Shown: positions 25,185 through 34,150, counted from the stretch's first letter. The stretch: DNA of 47,590 nucleotides from Mariniphaga sp964540165 (GCA_964540165.1 CAZILU010000006.1:1-47590), one strand, 5' to 3'. The notes: a model not told the origin generated them from the letters alone. Program-made: numbers and translations.

Positions 25185-26209
25185 GCGAATTACCTGATAT
25201 CAGGGGAGATGAGTGGTCAGAAACTGATAAAGAGCTGGACCGAAAATTACGGCCGCTTCGATTTGATGATTTTAAAGGGCAGCAACAGATCGTTGAAAAT
25301 TTAAAAATTTTTGTAAAAGCGGCTTCACAGCGTAATGAAGCACTTGATCATGTATTGTTGCACGGGCCTCCCGGATTGGGTAAGACTACGTTGTCACATA
25401 TTATAGCAAACGAGCTTAGGGTTGGAATTAAGATGACATCAGGTCCTGTACTTGACAAGCCGGGTGATTTAGCGGGATTGCTAACGAACCTGGAAGAGCG
25501 TGATGTACTTTTTATTGATGAAATTCACCGTTTATCGCCGGTTGTTGAGGAGTATTTGTATTCGGCAATGGAAGATTTCCGAATTGATATCATGATTGAC
25601 AAAGGTCCCAGTGCGAGATCTATTCAGTTAGATATTAATCCGTTTACCCTTATTGGAGCTACGACTCGTTCAGGGCTTCTTACCTCTCCTTTACGTGCCC
25701 GATTTGGCATTAATTCTCATCTTGAGTATTACGATAATGTGGTATTAACGGGAATTGTTCGGCGATCGGCTTCAATACTGAATGTCGAAATTTCGGATGA
25801 AGCTGCCATTGAGATAGCAGGTAGAAGCAGGGGAACCCCACGAATTGTAAATGCGTTGTTGCGTAGGGTACGTGATTTTGCTCAGGTGAAGGGCACAGGT
25901 AATATTGATATTGATATTACCAAAACAGCCTTGAAAGCGATGAATATTGATCAACACGGTCTTGATGAGATGGATAACCGAATTTTACGTTGCATCATTG
26001 ATAAATTTAAAGGGGGACCGGTAGGTATTTCTACGATTGCTACGGCTGTTGGTGAAGATAGCGGTACCATTGAAGAGGTATATGAACCCTTTCTCATAAA
26101 AGAGGGATTTATTAAGCGGACACCCCGGGGTCGTGAAGCTACTGAAAATGCATATAAACACCTGGGTAGGATTAATTATGGAAGTGCTGAAAATCCAAAG
26201 TTATTTTGA
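25181..26209 (+). CDS. ruvB: Holliday junction branch migration helicase RuvB
   Basis: The AAA+ motor of the RuvAB complex that moves Holliday junctions during recombinational repair. The 342-aa protein has the usual N-terminus (LRPLRFDDFKGQQQIVENL), Walker A GPPGLGKT (62-69), Walker B FIDEIH (111-116), sensor 1 GATTRSG (159-165) and the C-terminal winged helix ending in GREATENAYKHLG. The length is canonical. It is coupled to the receiver gene upstream, and its 3' end overlaps the convergent glutaminyl cyclase gene by nine bases. ruvA and ruvC are not in this window. Confidence 0.97.
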   Translation: MSELPDIRGDEWSETDKELDRKLRPLRFDDFKGQQQIVENLKIFVKAASQRNEALDHVLLHGPPGLGKTTLSHIIANELRVGIKMTSGPVLDKPGDLAGLLTNLEERDVLFIDEIHRLSPVVEEYLYSAMEDFRIDIMIDKGPSARSIQLDINPFTLIGATTRSGLLTSPLRARFGINSHLEYYDNVVLTGIVRRSASILNVEISDEAAIEIAGRSRGTPRIVNALLRRVRDFAQVKGTGNIDIDITKTALKAMNIDQHGLDEMDNRILRCIIDKFKGGPVGISTIATAVGEDSGTIEEVYEPFLIKEGFIKRTPRGREATENAYKHLGRINYGSAENPKLF

Positions 26210-27274
26210 TTTAACCATTTCTATTTGAAATATACGAGGCCACCATTTGCCGGTAACAAAAAATCGATCACGATCATGGTCGTAAGCTATTCCATTAAGA
26301 TAGTCAATGGTATCGGTCGGATTGCGATACATATTAAGGATACCCTCCAGGTTAATTTCTGAAATCACTTTTCCGGTTTGTGGATCAATTTGTACAATCA
26401 GGTTGGTTGTATATACATTAGCATAGATGGTTTCATTGATAAATTCCAATTCATTTAAGAAATTGACAAGGCCCAGGTCGTTGACAACCGAAAGACGGCG
26501 TACCTCTGAAAAATCGGTTGGATCAAGCCATATCAGCTCATGAGTACCATTACTCATAATCAGATATTTACCATCATTAGTCAGACCCCATCCTTCCGTT
26601 GAATGGTAAGTAAAACTGTCGATCAATGCAAAATTTTCGGGATGATAGATAAAACCTTTTTGTGCACGATAGGTTAACTGGTATATTTTATCGTTGAACA
26701 AGGTAATACCCTCTCCAAAATAGTTGTCAGGTAGCCTGCGTTTAAGTACTGTTTTTCCGGTTGTAAGCTGTACTTTAAATAGACCGGAAGAGCCATATTC
26801 GCCGGTCCCTTCAAAAATATAACCACTGTGGTATTCCAATCCCTGCGTATAATAGCGGCGGTCATGAGGATAATCTTTAATGATAGAATAGCTATATTTT
26901 TCAGGAACCTGGTCAGATACAACCGGACATATTACCGTCCGGGAATTTGATACATCATCAGTTTTGACAGCTTTAGCTGTAAAGATATTATTGCCTGTAT
27001 TGTTTAGATGGATTTGATCAACGGTAAAATCAAGTTCTTTGCTTTTTGTTACCAGTTGACCATTATGAAAGAGTTCAACCGTTTCTAATTTACCATCGTT
27101 TAATTTGGTTTGAACATTTACAGAAACGGTTGCACCGTAAGGATAGTATGGTGCCTGTGGTAAAATTGTTATCATGCTTACTGGCTTCCGTGAACGGTTT
27201 GATGGGTTAGAACAAGATATAAATGTGATTAATAGTCCGGCAATGAGGCTGAAAGATATGATTGCATTCTTCAT
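26201..27274 (-). CDS. Glutaminyl-peptide cyclotransferase lipoprotein
   Basis: Predicted glutamine cyclotransferase (plant/bacterial five-bladed propeller type), which converts N-terminal glutamine to pyroglutamate on exported peptides or proteins. The 357-aa product has a lipoprotein signal with Cys21 (ITFISCSN). An N-terminal Ig-like stretch of about 100 residues follows. The propeller then begins YTQGLEYHSGYIFEGTGEYG and ends with LNGIAYDHDRDRFFVTGKWW. The start is ATG 27274 rather than an upstream TTG. Its stop overlaps the convergent ruvB end. Periplasmic N-terminal cyclisation of exported proteins is an established role for this family in Bacteroidota. Confidence 0.9.
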   Translation of the reverse strand: MKNAIISFSLIAGLLITFISCSNPSNRSRKPVSMITILPQAPYYPYGATVSVNVQTKLNDGKLETVELFHNGQLVTKSKELDFTVDQIHLNNTGNNIFTAKAVKTDDVSNSRTVICPVVSDQVPEKYSYSIIKDYPHDRRYYTQGLEYHSGYIFEGTGEYGSSGLFKVQLTTGKTVLKRRLPDNYFGEGITLFNDKIYQLTYRAQKGFIYHPENFALIDSFTYHSTEGWGLTNDGKYLIMSNGTHELIWLDPTDFSEVRRLSVVNDLGLVNFLNELEFINETIYANVYTTNLIVQIDPQTGKVISEINLEGILNMYRNPTDTIDYLNGIAYDHDRDRFFVTGKWWPRIFQIEMVKSK

Positions 27275-27368
27275 TTTCAAATGTTTTTCAATAAATCTGA
27301 TTTTGGGTATAAAATTAATAATTTAACGGAGTAAGGAAAATATCGCTTTTCAGTTTCCTTCACATCGC

Positions 27369-27376
27369 TATCTTTG
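27369..27376 (+). promoter_or_regulatory. -7 element of flippase gene
   Basis: TATCTTTG matches TAnnTTTG. No clear -33 TTG is seen. The implied transcript start near 27383 is about 11 nt before the TTG start codon at 27394, so the message would be short-leadered. Confidence 0.4.
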
Positions 27377-27393
27377 TTTTAAAAATTAGGACA

Positions 27394-28866
27394 TTGAACC
27401 CATTTAAAAAGTTAGCAGGTGATACGGCCATTTATGGTATGAGCAGCATTATTGGCCGTTTCTTAAATTGGTGGCTGGTACCCTATTATACCATTATATT
27501 TTTACCTGAAGTGTATGGTATTGTAACCAATCTTTACTCCTATAGTTCTTTTTTTCTGGTGTTGTTGTTGTATGGAATGGAGACATCGTTTTTCCGGTTT
27601 GCCTCTAAAAGTGATGATTCTGAAAAGGTCTATTCAACTTCTCTGATTTCGGTATTTTCTACTTCAGCGATGTTTATTTTATTGGTGGTGGCGTTCCGGG
27701 GTGAAATAGCATCGTTGATTAACTATCCGGAGCATCCGGAATACATATCATGGTTGGCCATTATTATTGCACTTGATGCTTTTACTGCCATTCCTTTTGC
27801 TCGTCTGAGGCTTAGAAACCGACCGGTTAAGTTTGCATCGATAAAGGTGATTAACATCGCTTTTAATATTGGTTTTAACATTTTTTTTCTGACTATATGT
27901 CCCAAATTAGCGGCAAACCATCCGGGAACCGTTATCGATTTGATCTATTCACCTGATATTGGTGTAGGTTATGTTTTTATTTCCAATCTGTTGGCTTCAA
28001 TCATTACGTTGTTATTATTAATTCCTGAAATTTTTCGTGTTACTTTTCGGTTTAAAAAAGAGTTACTGTTTCAGATGTTGAGCTACGGATTTCCAATATT
28101 GATTGTTGGATTAGCCGGTATGGTAAATCAGAATATAGATAAGATTCTGATTCCGTTTTTGGTTCCCGAAGAGCAGCAGCCAATGTATCAGGTAGGCATA
28201 TATGGAGCAAACTACAAACTGGCTGTACTGATGAACATGTTTATACAGGCATTCCGGTATGCTTTTGAACCCTTCTTTTTCTCCAGAGATAATAATAAAG
28301 ATGACCCGCAGGTATATGCTACCGTGATGAAGTATTTTGTCATTTTTGGATTGTTGATATTTTTAGGGATGATTCTGTTTTTAGACGTAATTACTTTGAT
28401 CATTGGATCGAGTTATCACGAAGGACTTAAAGTGGTTCCATTAATTTTAATGGCAAATCTCTTTTTTGGCATCTATTTTACCTTGTCGTTATGGTATAAA
28501 CTAAAAGATATGACCCGGTTTGGTGCTTATATGGCTTTAATTGGTGCGGCAATCACACTCATCATGAATATTGCTTTGATACCTGTTATCGGTTATATGG
28601 GATCGGCCATTGCTGTTTTTACCTGTTATCTGGTTATGATGGTTCTCTCCTATTTTTGGGGTCAGAAGTACTATCCGATACCTTACAATTTAAAAAGAAT
28701 TGGTACCTATTTTCTGATTACGCTGGGCATTTATATTTTCTCTTTATTTACCGATATGCAGGTAAATTGGATTAAATTTCCTGTTAATGCCCTTCTTTTT
28801 TGTGGATTTCTATATGCGGTGTGGAAAATGGAAAGATATCAGCTGGGCAGATTATTTAAAATTTAA
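27394..28866 (+). CDS. Polysaccharide (O-antigen/lipid-linked) flippase, MATE-like (TTG start)
   Basis: A 490-aa polytopic membrane protein of the Wzx/MurJ-like multidrug/oligosaccharidyl-lipid/polysaccharide superfamily, likely moving lipid-linked glycans across the inner membrane. It begins NPFKKLAGDTAIYGMSSIIGR, a typical start for this Bacteroidota family, and has about 12-14 hydrophobic helices spread over the full length. Start codon TTG (27394) is used: homologues start here and the promoter lies just upstream. It stands alone without glycosyltransferases, so it may serve a housekeeping glycan. The substrate is unknown. Confidence 0.87.
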   Translation: MNPFKKLAGDTAIYGMSSIIGRFLNWWLVPYYTIIFLPEVYGIVTNLYSYSSFFLVLLLYGMETSFFRFASKSDDSEKVYSTSLISVFSTSAMFILLVVAFRGEIASLINYPEHPEYISWLAIIIALDAFTAIPFARLRLRNRPVKFASIKVINIAFNIGFNIFFLTICPKLAANHPGTVIDLIYSPDIGVGYVFISNLLASIITLLLLIPEIFRVTFRFKKELLFQMLSYGFPILIVGLAGMVNQNIDKILIPFLVPEEQQPMYQVGIYGANYKLAVLMNMFIQAFRYAFEPFFFSRDNNKDDPQVYATVMKYFVIFGLLIFLGMILFLDVITLIIGSSYHEGLKVVPLILMANLFFGIYFTLSLWYKLKDMTRFGAYMALIGAAITLIMNIALIPVIGYMGSAIAVFTCYLVMMVLSYFWGQKYYPIPYNLKRIGTYFLITLGIYIFSLFTDMQVNWIKFPVNALLFCGFLYAVWKMERYQLGRLFKI

Positions 28867-28896
28867 ATAAAAACAGAAATAAATATCAAAAAGTAT

Positions 28897-28959
28897 TAAT
28901 TTTGCCATATGAAACGAGCATGCCGGTTTTTGATACAAATGAATACAATTAAAAATTAG
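28897..28959 (+). promoter_or_regulatory. -7 element and 16-codon leader ORF
   Basis: TAATTTTG (28897-28904) fits the -7 consensus but lacks an obvious -33 TTG. Five bases later a 16-codon frame starts at ATG 28909 (MKRACRFLIQMNTIKN, stop at 28957-28959). It could be a leader peptide ahead of rpiB, 170 bases downstream, or a chance frame. Confidence is low. Confidence 0.2.
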
Positions 28960-28985
28960 AAATTAAAAATAAAAAATTAGAGACT
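28945..28985. repeat. A/T-rich AAATTA repeat tract
   Basis: Loosely tandem AATTAAAAATTAGAAATTAAA units. A closely related tract lies at 43741-43776. These occur in intergenic DNA and probably belong to a dispersed simple repeat typical of Bacteroidota. Confidence 0.45.
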
Positions 28986-29128
28986 GGAGATTGAAGGCCG
29001 AAGAAAATGTATAAATATAAGATAACGAAGAGTTTCTTTTACCTTTTTACTTTTACCTTTTGCCTTTCACTCAGAAACCGGTAAAAGTATTTGTTGAGAA
29101 GATGTACACAAATTGAAAATTTAATGGG

Positions 29129-29587
29129 ATGGATGAGGTAAAAAATAGAACCATAGCACTTGCAAGCGATCATGCCGGTTATAACAAGAAGCAGATGGTA
29201 ATAAAATATTTGAAAGAGAAAGGTATTTTCTTTAAAGATTTTGGTTGTGACAGCAGCGAGAGTTGCGATTATCCCGATTATGCCCATCCGATTGCGGAAG
29301 CCATTGACCGGGGGGATTATTCATTGGGAATTACTTTTTGTGGTAGCGGACAGGGAATAAGCATCACGGCAAATAAGCATCAGCATGTTCGTTCTGCCGT
29401 ATGTTGGATACCGGAGATTGCTGTTTTAGCCCGTCAGCATAACGATGCTAATATCTGTGCAATTCCGTCGCGTTTTATCACAGATGAGGAGGCGATTACC
29501 ATCATTGAAGCATTTTTACATGCTGAATTTGAAGGGGGCAGGCATACACGGAGAGTTGAGAAGATAGCCCCGAAAGGATGTTGTTAG
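29129..29587 (+). CDS. rpiB: Ribose 5-phosphate isomerase B
   Basis: Interconverts ribose 5-phosphate and ribulose 5-phosphate in the pentose phosphate pathway. The 152-aa product (LacA/RpiB family) shows the N-terminal ALASDHAGYNKK, the nucleophilic Cys71 with phosphate loop GSGQG (72-76), ITANKHQHVRSAVCW, and HNDANICAIPSRF containing His104. The length is usual for RpiB. It stands alone, with an AT-rich upstream region holding repeats. The ATG at 29129 is the first good start. Confidence 0.93.
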   Translation: MDEVKNRTIALASDHAGYNKKQMVIKYLKEKGIFFKDFGCDSSESCDYPDYAHPIAEAIDRGDYSLGITFCGSGQGISITANKHQHVRSAVCWIPEIAVLARQHNDANICAIPSRFITDEEAITIIEAFLHAEFEGGRHTRRVEKIAPKGCC

Positions 29588-29626
29588 TCGGGCAGAAAAA
29601 ATGTTATTAAATAAAAATTACATAAA

Positions 29627-30070
29627 ATGCTTTCGAATACCTGTAAGTATGCCTTGAGGGCTTTAATTTACCTCTCAAAATTTTCCGAAATGGAGAAGAT
29701 GATTGGTATTAAAAAAATCTCTGAAGACCTAAAGCTCTCCTCCCCCTTTTTAGGGAAAATTTTACAGAATCTGGTCAAACAGAAGCTGTTGGTTTCAACC
29801 AAAGGACCTAACGGAGGATTTGCGCTTGGAAAAAAACCATCCGAAATCAATTTGTGGGATATCGTTACAAAAGTTGATGGCGAGGAGTTCTTTACCAACT
29901 GTCTAATTCGTTTAGAACCTTGTCATTCCCACGATGATTCAAAATCGTTCTGCCCGGTGCATGCTCAATATGAAAAACTTCGGGGTGACATTGCCAGGTT
30001 TTATAAAGAAACTACCCTCGAAATTGTTGGAAAAGACATTGAGAAGTACGAAGATTTGATGAGGTTGTAG
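29627..30070 (+). CDS. Rrf2 family transcriptional regulator
   Basis: A 147-aa Rrf2/IscR-like winged-helix regulator. The HTH recognition segment is KISEDLKLSSPFLGKILQNL (30-49), followed by the wing STKGPNGGFALGK. Three cysteines (C92, C99, C109) in NCLIRLEPC and SFCPVH are at the positions that bind an iron-sulfur cluster or sense redox state in the family. It is 39 bases after rpiB and may be co-transcribed. Cognate iron-sulfur, nitric-oxide or cysteine genes are not in the window, so its targets are unknown. Confidence 0.93.
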   Translation: MLSNTCKYALRALIYLSKFSEMEKMIGIKKISEDLKLSSPFLGKILQNLVKQKLLVSTKGPNGGFALGKKPSEINLWDIVTKVDGEEFFTNCLIRLEPCHSHDDSKSFCPVHAQYEKLRGDIARFYKETTLEIVGKDIEKYEDLMRL

Positions 30071-30085
30071 CCTCTGTTTGGTTTG

Positions 30086-30463
30086 TCAGAGGTATTTTTC
30101 CCAGCGTGTACCAGAGAAGAGTGTCAGAAAAACGATGGTTGCCGTTACTATCCCGGTGCTATTTGCAACAAAATCGAGAAGTGAGCTACTTCTTGAAGGG
30201 GTAATAAAGCTTTGCAGGAACTCAAGAGTGATTGCAAAGAGCAGAGAAATTAGAGGCACATAGATCCGGAAGTTTGTTTTTAACTGTTTCACCGGTCTGA
30301 AAAGCAACAAGGTGAAGATAAAAAAGAGTCCGAAATGGACTATTTTATCGAAATGAGGAATTTTCAACAGGGCGGTTTTTGGCAAGGCCGCGGGAGGCGT
30401 AAAAAATCCGTAACACATGAGTGCCAGCCAAAGAACAGGTTTTATGAACAGGTATATTTTCAT
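30086..30463 (-). CDS. VanZ family membrane protein
   Basis: A 125-aa small membrane protein with three to four hydrophobic helices. It carries the VanZ-like pattern KIPHFDKIVHFGLFFIFTLLL and LEFLQSFITPSRSSSLLDFVANS, in which a conserved acid and a DF..N segment recur. VanZ proteins are linked to low-level teicoplanin resistance in enterococci, but in Bacteroidota they are widespread proteins of unknown role. It converges on the Rrf2 gene and is divergent from hemW. Confidence 0.85.
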   Translation of the reverse strand: MKIYLFIKPVLWLALMCYGFFTPPAALPKTALLKIPHFDKIVHFGLFFIFTLLLFRPVKQLKTNFRIYVPLISLLFAITLEFLQSFITPSRSSSLLDFVANSTGIVTATIVFLTLFSGTRWEKYL

Positions 30464-30505
30464 CCTCTATTTGCGAGTTAAAATCGAGGCAAAATAACAA
30501 AAACT

Positions 30506-31633
30506 ATGGCAGGAATCTATATCCATATCCCATTTTGCCATCAAAAATGTCACTATTGTGATTTTTATAAAACAGTAAATACTCAATTAACAGAGCCTTA
30601 TCTGTCTGCCCTTCGTAAAGAGGTTGCCTTACGAAGTGTCTTTATTAGTGAATCTGAAGTTCGTACCATCTATTTTGGTGGAGGAACACCCTCACTGCTC
30701 TCCCCTGCCCAAATTTCTTCGTTGCTGGATCTCTTTTCCCATCGGTTTTCAATTGTTTCTGATGCAGAGATTACCCTGGAAGCCAATCCCGATGATCTGT
30801 CTCCTTCCTATTTGCAAGCCATCAGTAAAACAGGTATAAATCGGTTAAGCATTGGTATACAGTCGTTTCATGACAGCCATTTGTTGCAATTAAATCGTAG
30901 ACATAATGCAGTTCAGGCAGTTGAGGCGATTCAACAAGCATTTTCGGCTGGCATTACCAATCTGAGTGCCGATTTGATTTATGGTTTGCCCGGATTAACC
31001 CTGGCAGACTGGAGTGATACGCTACAACAAATATTCCGTTTGCCGGTCGACCATCTTTCGGCTTATCATCTTACCTACCACAAAGGAACTCCTTTTTTCC
31101 GTTGGCGTAGAAGTGGCATACTCAAAGAGCTTCCCGAAGATCAGAGCATCGACCAGTTTAACCTCTTGATGGATGCAGCAGAAAAGGCGGGGTTCGAACC
31201 GTATGAAATATCAAATTTTGCCCGGAACGGTTGCTATTCAAAACACAATTCAGCTTATTGGTCCGGTGAACCCTATCTGGGCCTGGGTCCTTCTGCCCAT
31301 TCGTTTGACGGAAATTCCCGAAGTTGGAATATCGCAGAGATCAAGCGTTACATCGATGCAGTGAAAAAGGGTACTCCCTGGTGGGAAGAGGAGAAACTTT
31401 CTGAAGTTGATCGCTTTAATGAGTATATGATAACCCGTTTGCGAACAAGAAGGGGCATCTCGCTTATGGAAATTGAGCATCAGTTTGGATATGAACGGCT
31501 CGAAAATGTTGTGAAGCAAACATCAAGATATATTCAGGCTGGAAAATTGGCGTTGGTCGATGGGCGATACCGGCTGACCCGGGAGGGAATTTTTATATCG
31601 GATGCTATTATGACTGATTTTATGATTGTTTGA
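30506..31633 (+). CDS. hemW: Radical SAM family heme chaperone HemW
   Basis: A 375-aa radical SAM protein related to oxygen-independent coproporphyrinogen oxidase but of the HemW type, which inserts or delivers heme to respiratory proteins. The cluster-binding CxxxCxxC lies at Cys11, Cys15 and Cys18 (PFCHQKCHYCDF), and GGGTPSLL follows at 58-65. The N-terminus starts directly with IYIHIPFC and lacks the extra N-terminal HemN region, supporting the HemW assignment. The C-terminal HemN_C-like helical domain ends RLTREGIFISDAIMTDF. A scaffold gap follows 11 bases after the stop. Confidence 0.92.
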   Translation: MAGIYIHIPFCHQKCHYCDFYKTVNTQLTEPYLSALRKEVALRSVFISESEVRTIYFGGGTPSLLSPAQISSLLDLFSHRFSIVSDAEITLEANPDDLSPSYLQAISKTGINRLSIGIQSFHDSHLLQLNRRHNAVQAVEAIQQAFSAGITNLSADLIYGLPGLTLADWSDTLQQIFRLPVDHLSAYHLTYHKGTPFFRWRRSGILKELPEDQSIDQFNLLMDAAEKAGFEPYEISNFARNGCYSKHNSAYWSGEPYLGLGPSAHSFDGNSRSWNIAEIKRYIDAVKKGTPWWEEEKLSEVDRFNEYMITRLRTRRGISLMEIEHQFGYERLENVVKQTSRYIQAGKLALVDGRYRLTREGIFISDAIMTDFMIV

Positions 31634-31644
31634 AGAGTTTGAAG

Positions 31645-31744
31645 NNNNNNNNNNNNNNNNNNNNNNNNNNNNNNNNNNNNNNNNNNNNNNNNNNNNNNNN
31701 NNNNNNNNNNNNNNNNNNNNNNNNNNNNNNNNNNNNNNNNNNNN
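31645..31744. other. Scaffold gap (100 N)
   Basis: Exactly 100 N, so the true length is unknown. The sequence repeats GTTTGAAG units on both sides (around 31629-31644 and 31745-31752), suggesting that a short tandem repeat stopped the assembly. Confidence 0.95.
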
Positions 31745-31818
31745 GTTTGAAGGGTTGAGGGATTTATAAGGATTTTATATGGGCTGTTTTGGGTGAGGGA
31801 GCATTTTTTGAAATAAGC

Positions 31819-31873
31819 ATGATTATTTTAACTTATGTTTGCGGCTTAGCGGCTTATCGGTAAAATAATAAAA
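31819..31873 (+). repeat. Dispersed intergenic element, copy B
   Basis: Shares ATGATTATTTTAACTT exactly with copy A at 6761. It has a diverged tandem TTGCGGCTTAGCGGCTTATC and then CGGTAAAATAATAAA. It lies just ahead of dut. A TATGTTTG (31834-31841) within it fits the Bacteroidota -7 element, so it may carry promoter activity. Confidence 0.5.
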
Positions 31874-31920
31874 GATTAAAAGTTCTATCTTAGCGGTTTG
31901 AAAAGAAAAAATTTAATCAG

Positions 31921-32355
31921 ATGATATTAAGTATCGTAAACCGATCGAACAATCCGCTACCAGAATACAGCACAAAGATGTCGGCAGGTATGGATATCCG
32001 GGCTTTTTTAGATCATCCGGTAATATTAAAACCATTGGAGAGAAAGTTGATCCCAACCGGCCTCTATATTGAACTACCTCGGGGATATGAGGCTCAGATC
32101 AGGCCTCGAAGCGGACTGGCGATCAAAAAGGGGATTACCGTTTTGAATACTCCGGGCACCATTGATGCCGATTACCGTGGTGAGATCCGGGTGATTTTGG
32201 TTAACCTTTCACAGGAGGATTATGTCATTGAGAACGGAGAACGCATCTGTCAGATGGTGATTTCCAGCCATGAAACGGTGGAATGGAATTTGACAGAAGA
32301 GTTGAATGAAACTGAAAGAGGCGGGGGAGGTTTTGGCCATACCGGAAAAAATTGA
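31921..32355 (+). CDS. dut: dUTP diphosphatase
   Basis: Hydrolyses dUTP to dUMP, keeping uracil out of DNA and feeding thymidylate synthesis. The 144-aa trimeric-type enzyme has all five motifs: SAGMDIRAF (21-29), RPRSGLAIKKGI (61-72), NTPGTIDADYRGEI (76-89), GERICQMV (106-113) and the C-terminal GGGGFGHTGK (134-143), where the usual serine is histidine. It starts the dut-TPR-DUF4292 run conserved in Bacteroidota. The TPR lipoprotein starts four bases after its stop. Confidence 0.95.
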   Translation: MILSIVNRSNNPLPEYSTKMSAGMDIRAFLDHPVILKPLERKLIPTGLYIELPRGYEAQIRPRSGLAIKKGITVLNTPGTIDADYRGEIRVILVNLSQEDYVIENGERICQMVISSHETVEWNLTEELNETERGGGGFGHTGKN

Positions 32356-32359
32356 TTTT

Positions 32360-34150
32360 ATGAAGTATCTGAATTTAAGAAATATATTAATAATTTTTGT
32401 TGCCGGAGCTCTGTTTGCATGTTCGGGAGCAAAACGTTCTGCCCAATCGGAGCGGGATGAAGGAGGATTATCCGGTGAAAAATCCGGTGCAGTTATCGAC
32501 GAACAGGCTGTTCCACTGGAAGAGAAACGGGCGATGGAGTTTGAGTATCTCTTTCTTGAAGCGCTGAAAGAGAAGGCACTTGGTAATCCACAGCGGGCGG
32601 TACAACTGTTATCGGGGTGCCTTGAAATCGATCCCGGGTCATCGGCCGCGATGTTTGAGCTGGCGTCTATTCATTCAAAGAATAACGATTTTACCAGTGC
32701 TTCACTTTTGTTAGAAAAGGCGATCAGCATAAATCCCGATAACCATTGGTATCAATTGATGCTGGCACAGGTCTATCAGCAATCACGACGCTTTGGCGAT
32801 GCTGCCGGGATCTATGATAAGCTGTTGAAGCAGGATCCTGAGAATCTTGAATATCTCTTTATGAAGGCAGCGCTTTATGCCAACTCAGGGAAGGTAGATG
32901 AAGCCATCAACGCTTATAACGATTTGGAGCAACAGATAGGTATTAATGAACAGATTTCGATAGCCAAACAACAGCTTTACATGGAAGACGGAAAAGTTGA
33001 AAAGGCTTTTGAGGAGATTCAAAAGCTGATTGAGCAAAATCCGGAGGAACCCAGGTACTATGGATTGTTGGCCGATTTTTATCAGCAACAGGGAGATTCA
33101 GAAAACGCGCTGAAATATTACCGCAAAATTCAGGAGATTGACCCGGGAAATGGATTTGTACACTTCTCCCTGGCCAATTATTTCATGAAGAGCGGTGATT
33201 TGGAACAGTCGTTTAATGAGACTAAAAGAGGCTTTGAGAGCGAGGAGGTTGAACTTCAAACTAAGTTACAGCTCTATTTGATGCTGACAGCCCAGGAGGG
33301 ACCAAACCGGATCAGTCAGGCCCGGGAAGAGGAGTTGATTGATATTCTGATACAAACGCATACCGGTGAATATCTGGTGCATACAGTCAGAGCCGAAAGC
33401 CTGATCAAGAAGGGTAAGTTGGAGGAGGCGCGTGCAGCTCTTTTTGATGCTTTATCGATTGAGAAAAATGATTATATCCTGTGGGAGCGGGTTTTCTTTA
33501 TCGATAATGATCTTCAGGAGTGGGATAATTTGTACAAGCATACCTCCGAGGCAATGGAATTTTTTCCCAATCAGGCGCAGATCTATTTTTTTAATGCGCT
33601 CAGTTGTTTGCAGCTTCAGAAATACGATGAGATGTTATCGATTGCCGATGAAGGATTATTATATGTTGTTGAAAATAAAGAGCTTGAAGGACAATTTGTT
33701 ATGCTCAAGGGTGAGGCACTCTATAAAACCGGAAAAGTTGATGAAGCCTTTAAATTGTTTGACGCCGCAGTTGAGCTAAATCCTAAGAACCACATTGCTT
33801 TGAACAACTATGCCTACTATCTTTCTCTTGCCGGGAAAGATCTTGATAAGGCAGAACGAATGAGTGGCAAAGTGATTGAACTTTTTCCGGAGAATGCAAC
33901 CTACCTCGACACTTATGCGTGGGTTCTTTTTCGAAAAGGAGAGTTTAAGCTTGCGCGGTTTTATATGGAGTCGGCAATGAAATTTAGTCCGGAACCGAGT
34001 GGTACCCTGTTTGAACATTTTGGCGATATTCTTTTTATGCTTGGCCAGACGGAGGAGGCGCTCGAATACTGGAAAAAAGCAAAAGATTCGGGTGAAGAGT
34101 CCTCTCTTCTGGATCGTAAGATCAGAGAGAAAAAATATTTTGAAGAGTAG
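32360..34150 (+). CDS. Tetratricopeptide repeat lipoprotein
   Basis: A 596-aa lipoprotein (signal MKYLNLRNILIIFVAGALFAC, lipobox LFAC, Cys21) made almost wholly of tetratricopeptide repeats. Examples are NPQRAVQLLSGCLEIDPGS, DEAFKLFDAAVELNPKNHIA and EEALEYWKKAKDSG. TPR arrays scaffold protein complexes, probably here at the periplasmic face of a membrane. I moved the start to ATG 32360 because the frame extends into dut but the signal peptide begins here. The stop (TAG) is followed directly by the ATG of the DUF4292 gene. The specific partner is unknown. Confidence 0.86.
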   Translation: MKYLNLRNILIIFVAGALFACSGAKRSAQSERDEGGLSGEKSGAVIDEQAVPLEEKRAMEFEYLFLEALKEKALGNPQRAVQLLSGCLEIDPGSSAAMFELASIHSKNNDFTSASLLLEKAISINPDNHWYQLMLAQVYQQSRRFGDAAGIYDKLLKQDPENLEYLFMKAALYANSGKVDEAINAYNDLEQQIGINEQISIAKQQLYMEDGKVEKAFEEIQKLIEQNPEEPRYYGLLADFYQQQGDSENALKYYRKIQEIDPGNGFVHFSLANYFMKSGDLEQSFNETKRGFESEEVELQTKLQLYLMLTAQEGPNRISQAREEELIDILIQTHTGEYLVHTVRAESLIKKGKLEEARAALFDALSIEKNDYILWERVFFIDNDLQEWDNLYKHTSEAMEFFPNQAQIYFFNALSCLQLQKYDEMLSIADEGLLYVVENKELEGQFVMLKGEALYKTGKVDEAFKLFDAAVELNPKNHIALNNYAYYLSLAGKDLDKAERMSGKVIELFPENATYLDTYAWVLFRKGEFKLARFYMESAMKFSPEPSGTLFEHFGDILFMLGQTEEALEYWKKAKDSGEESSLLDRKIREKKYFEE

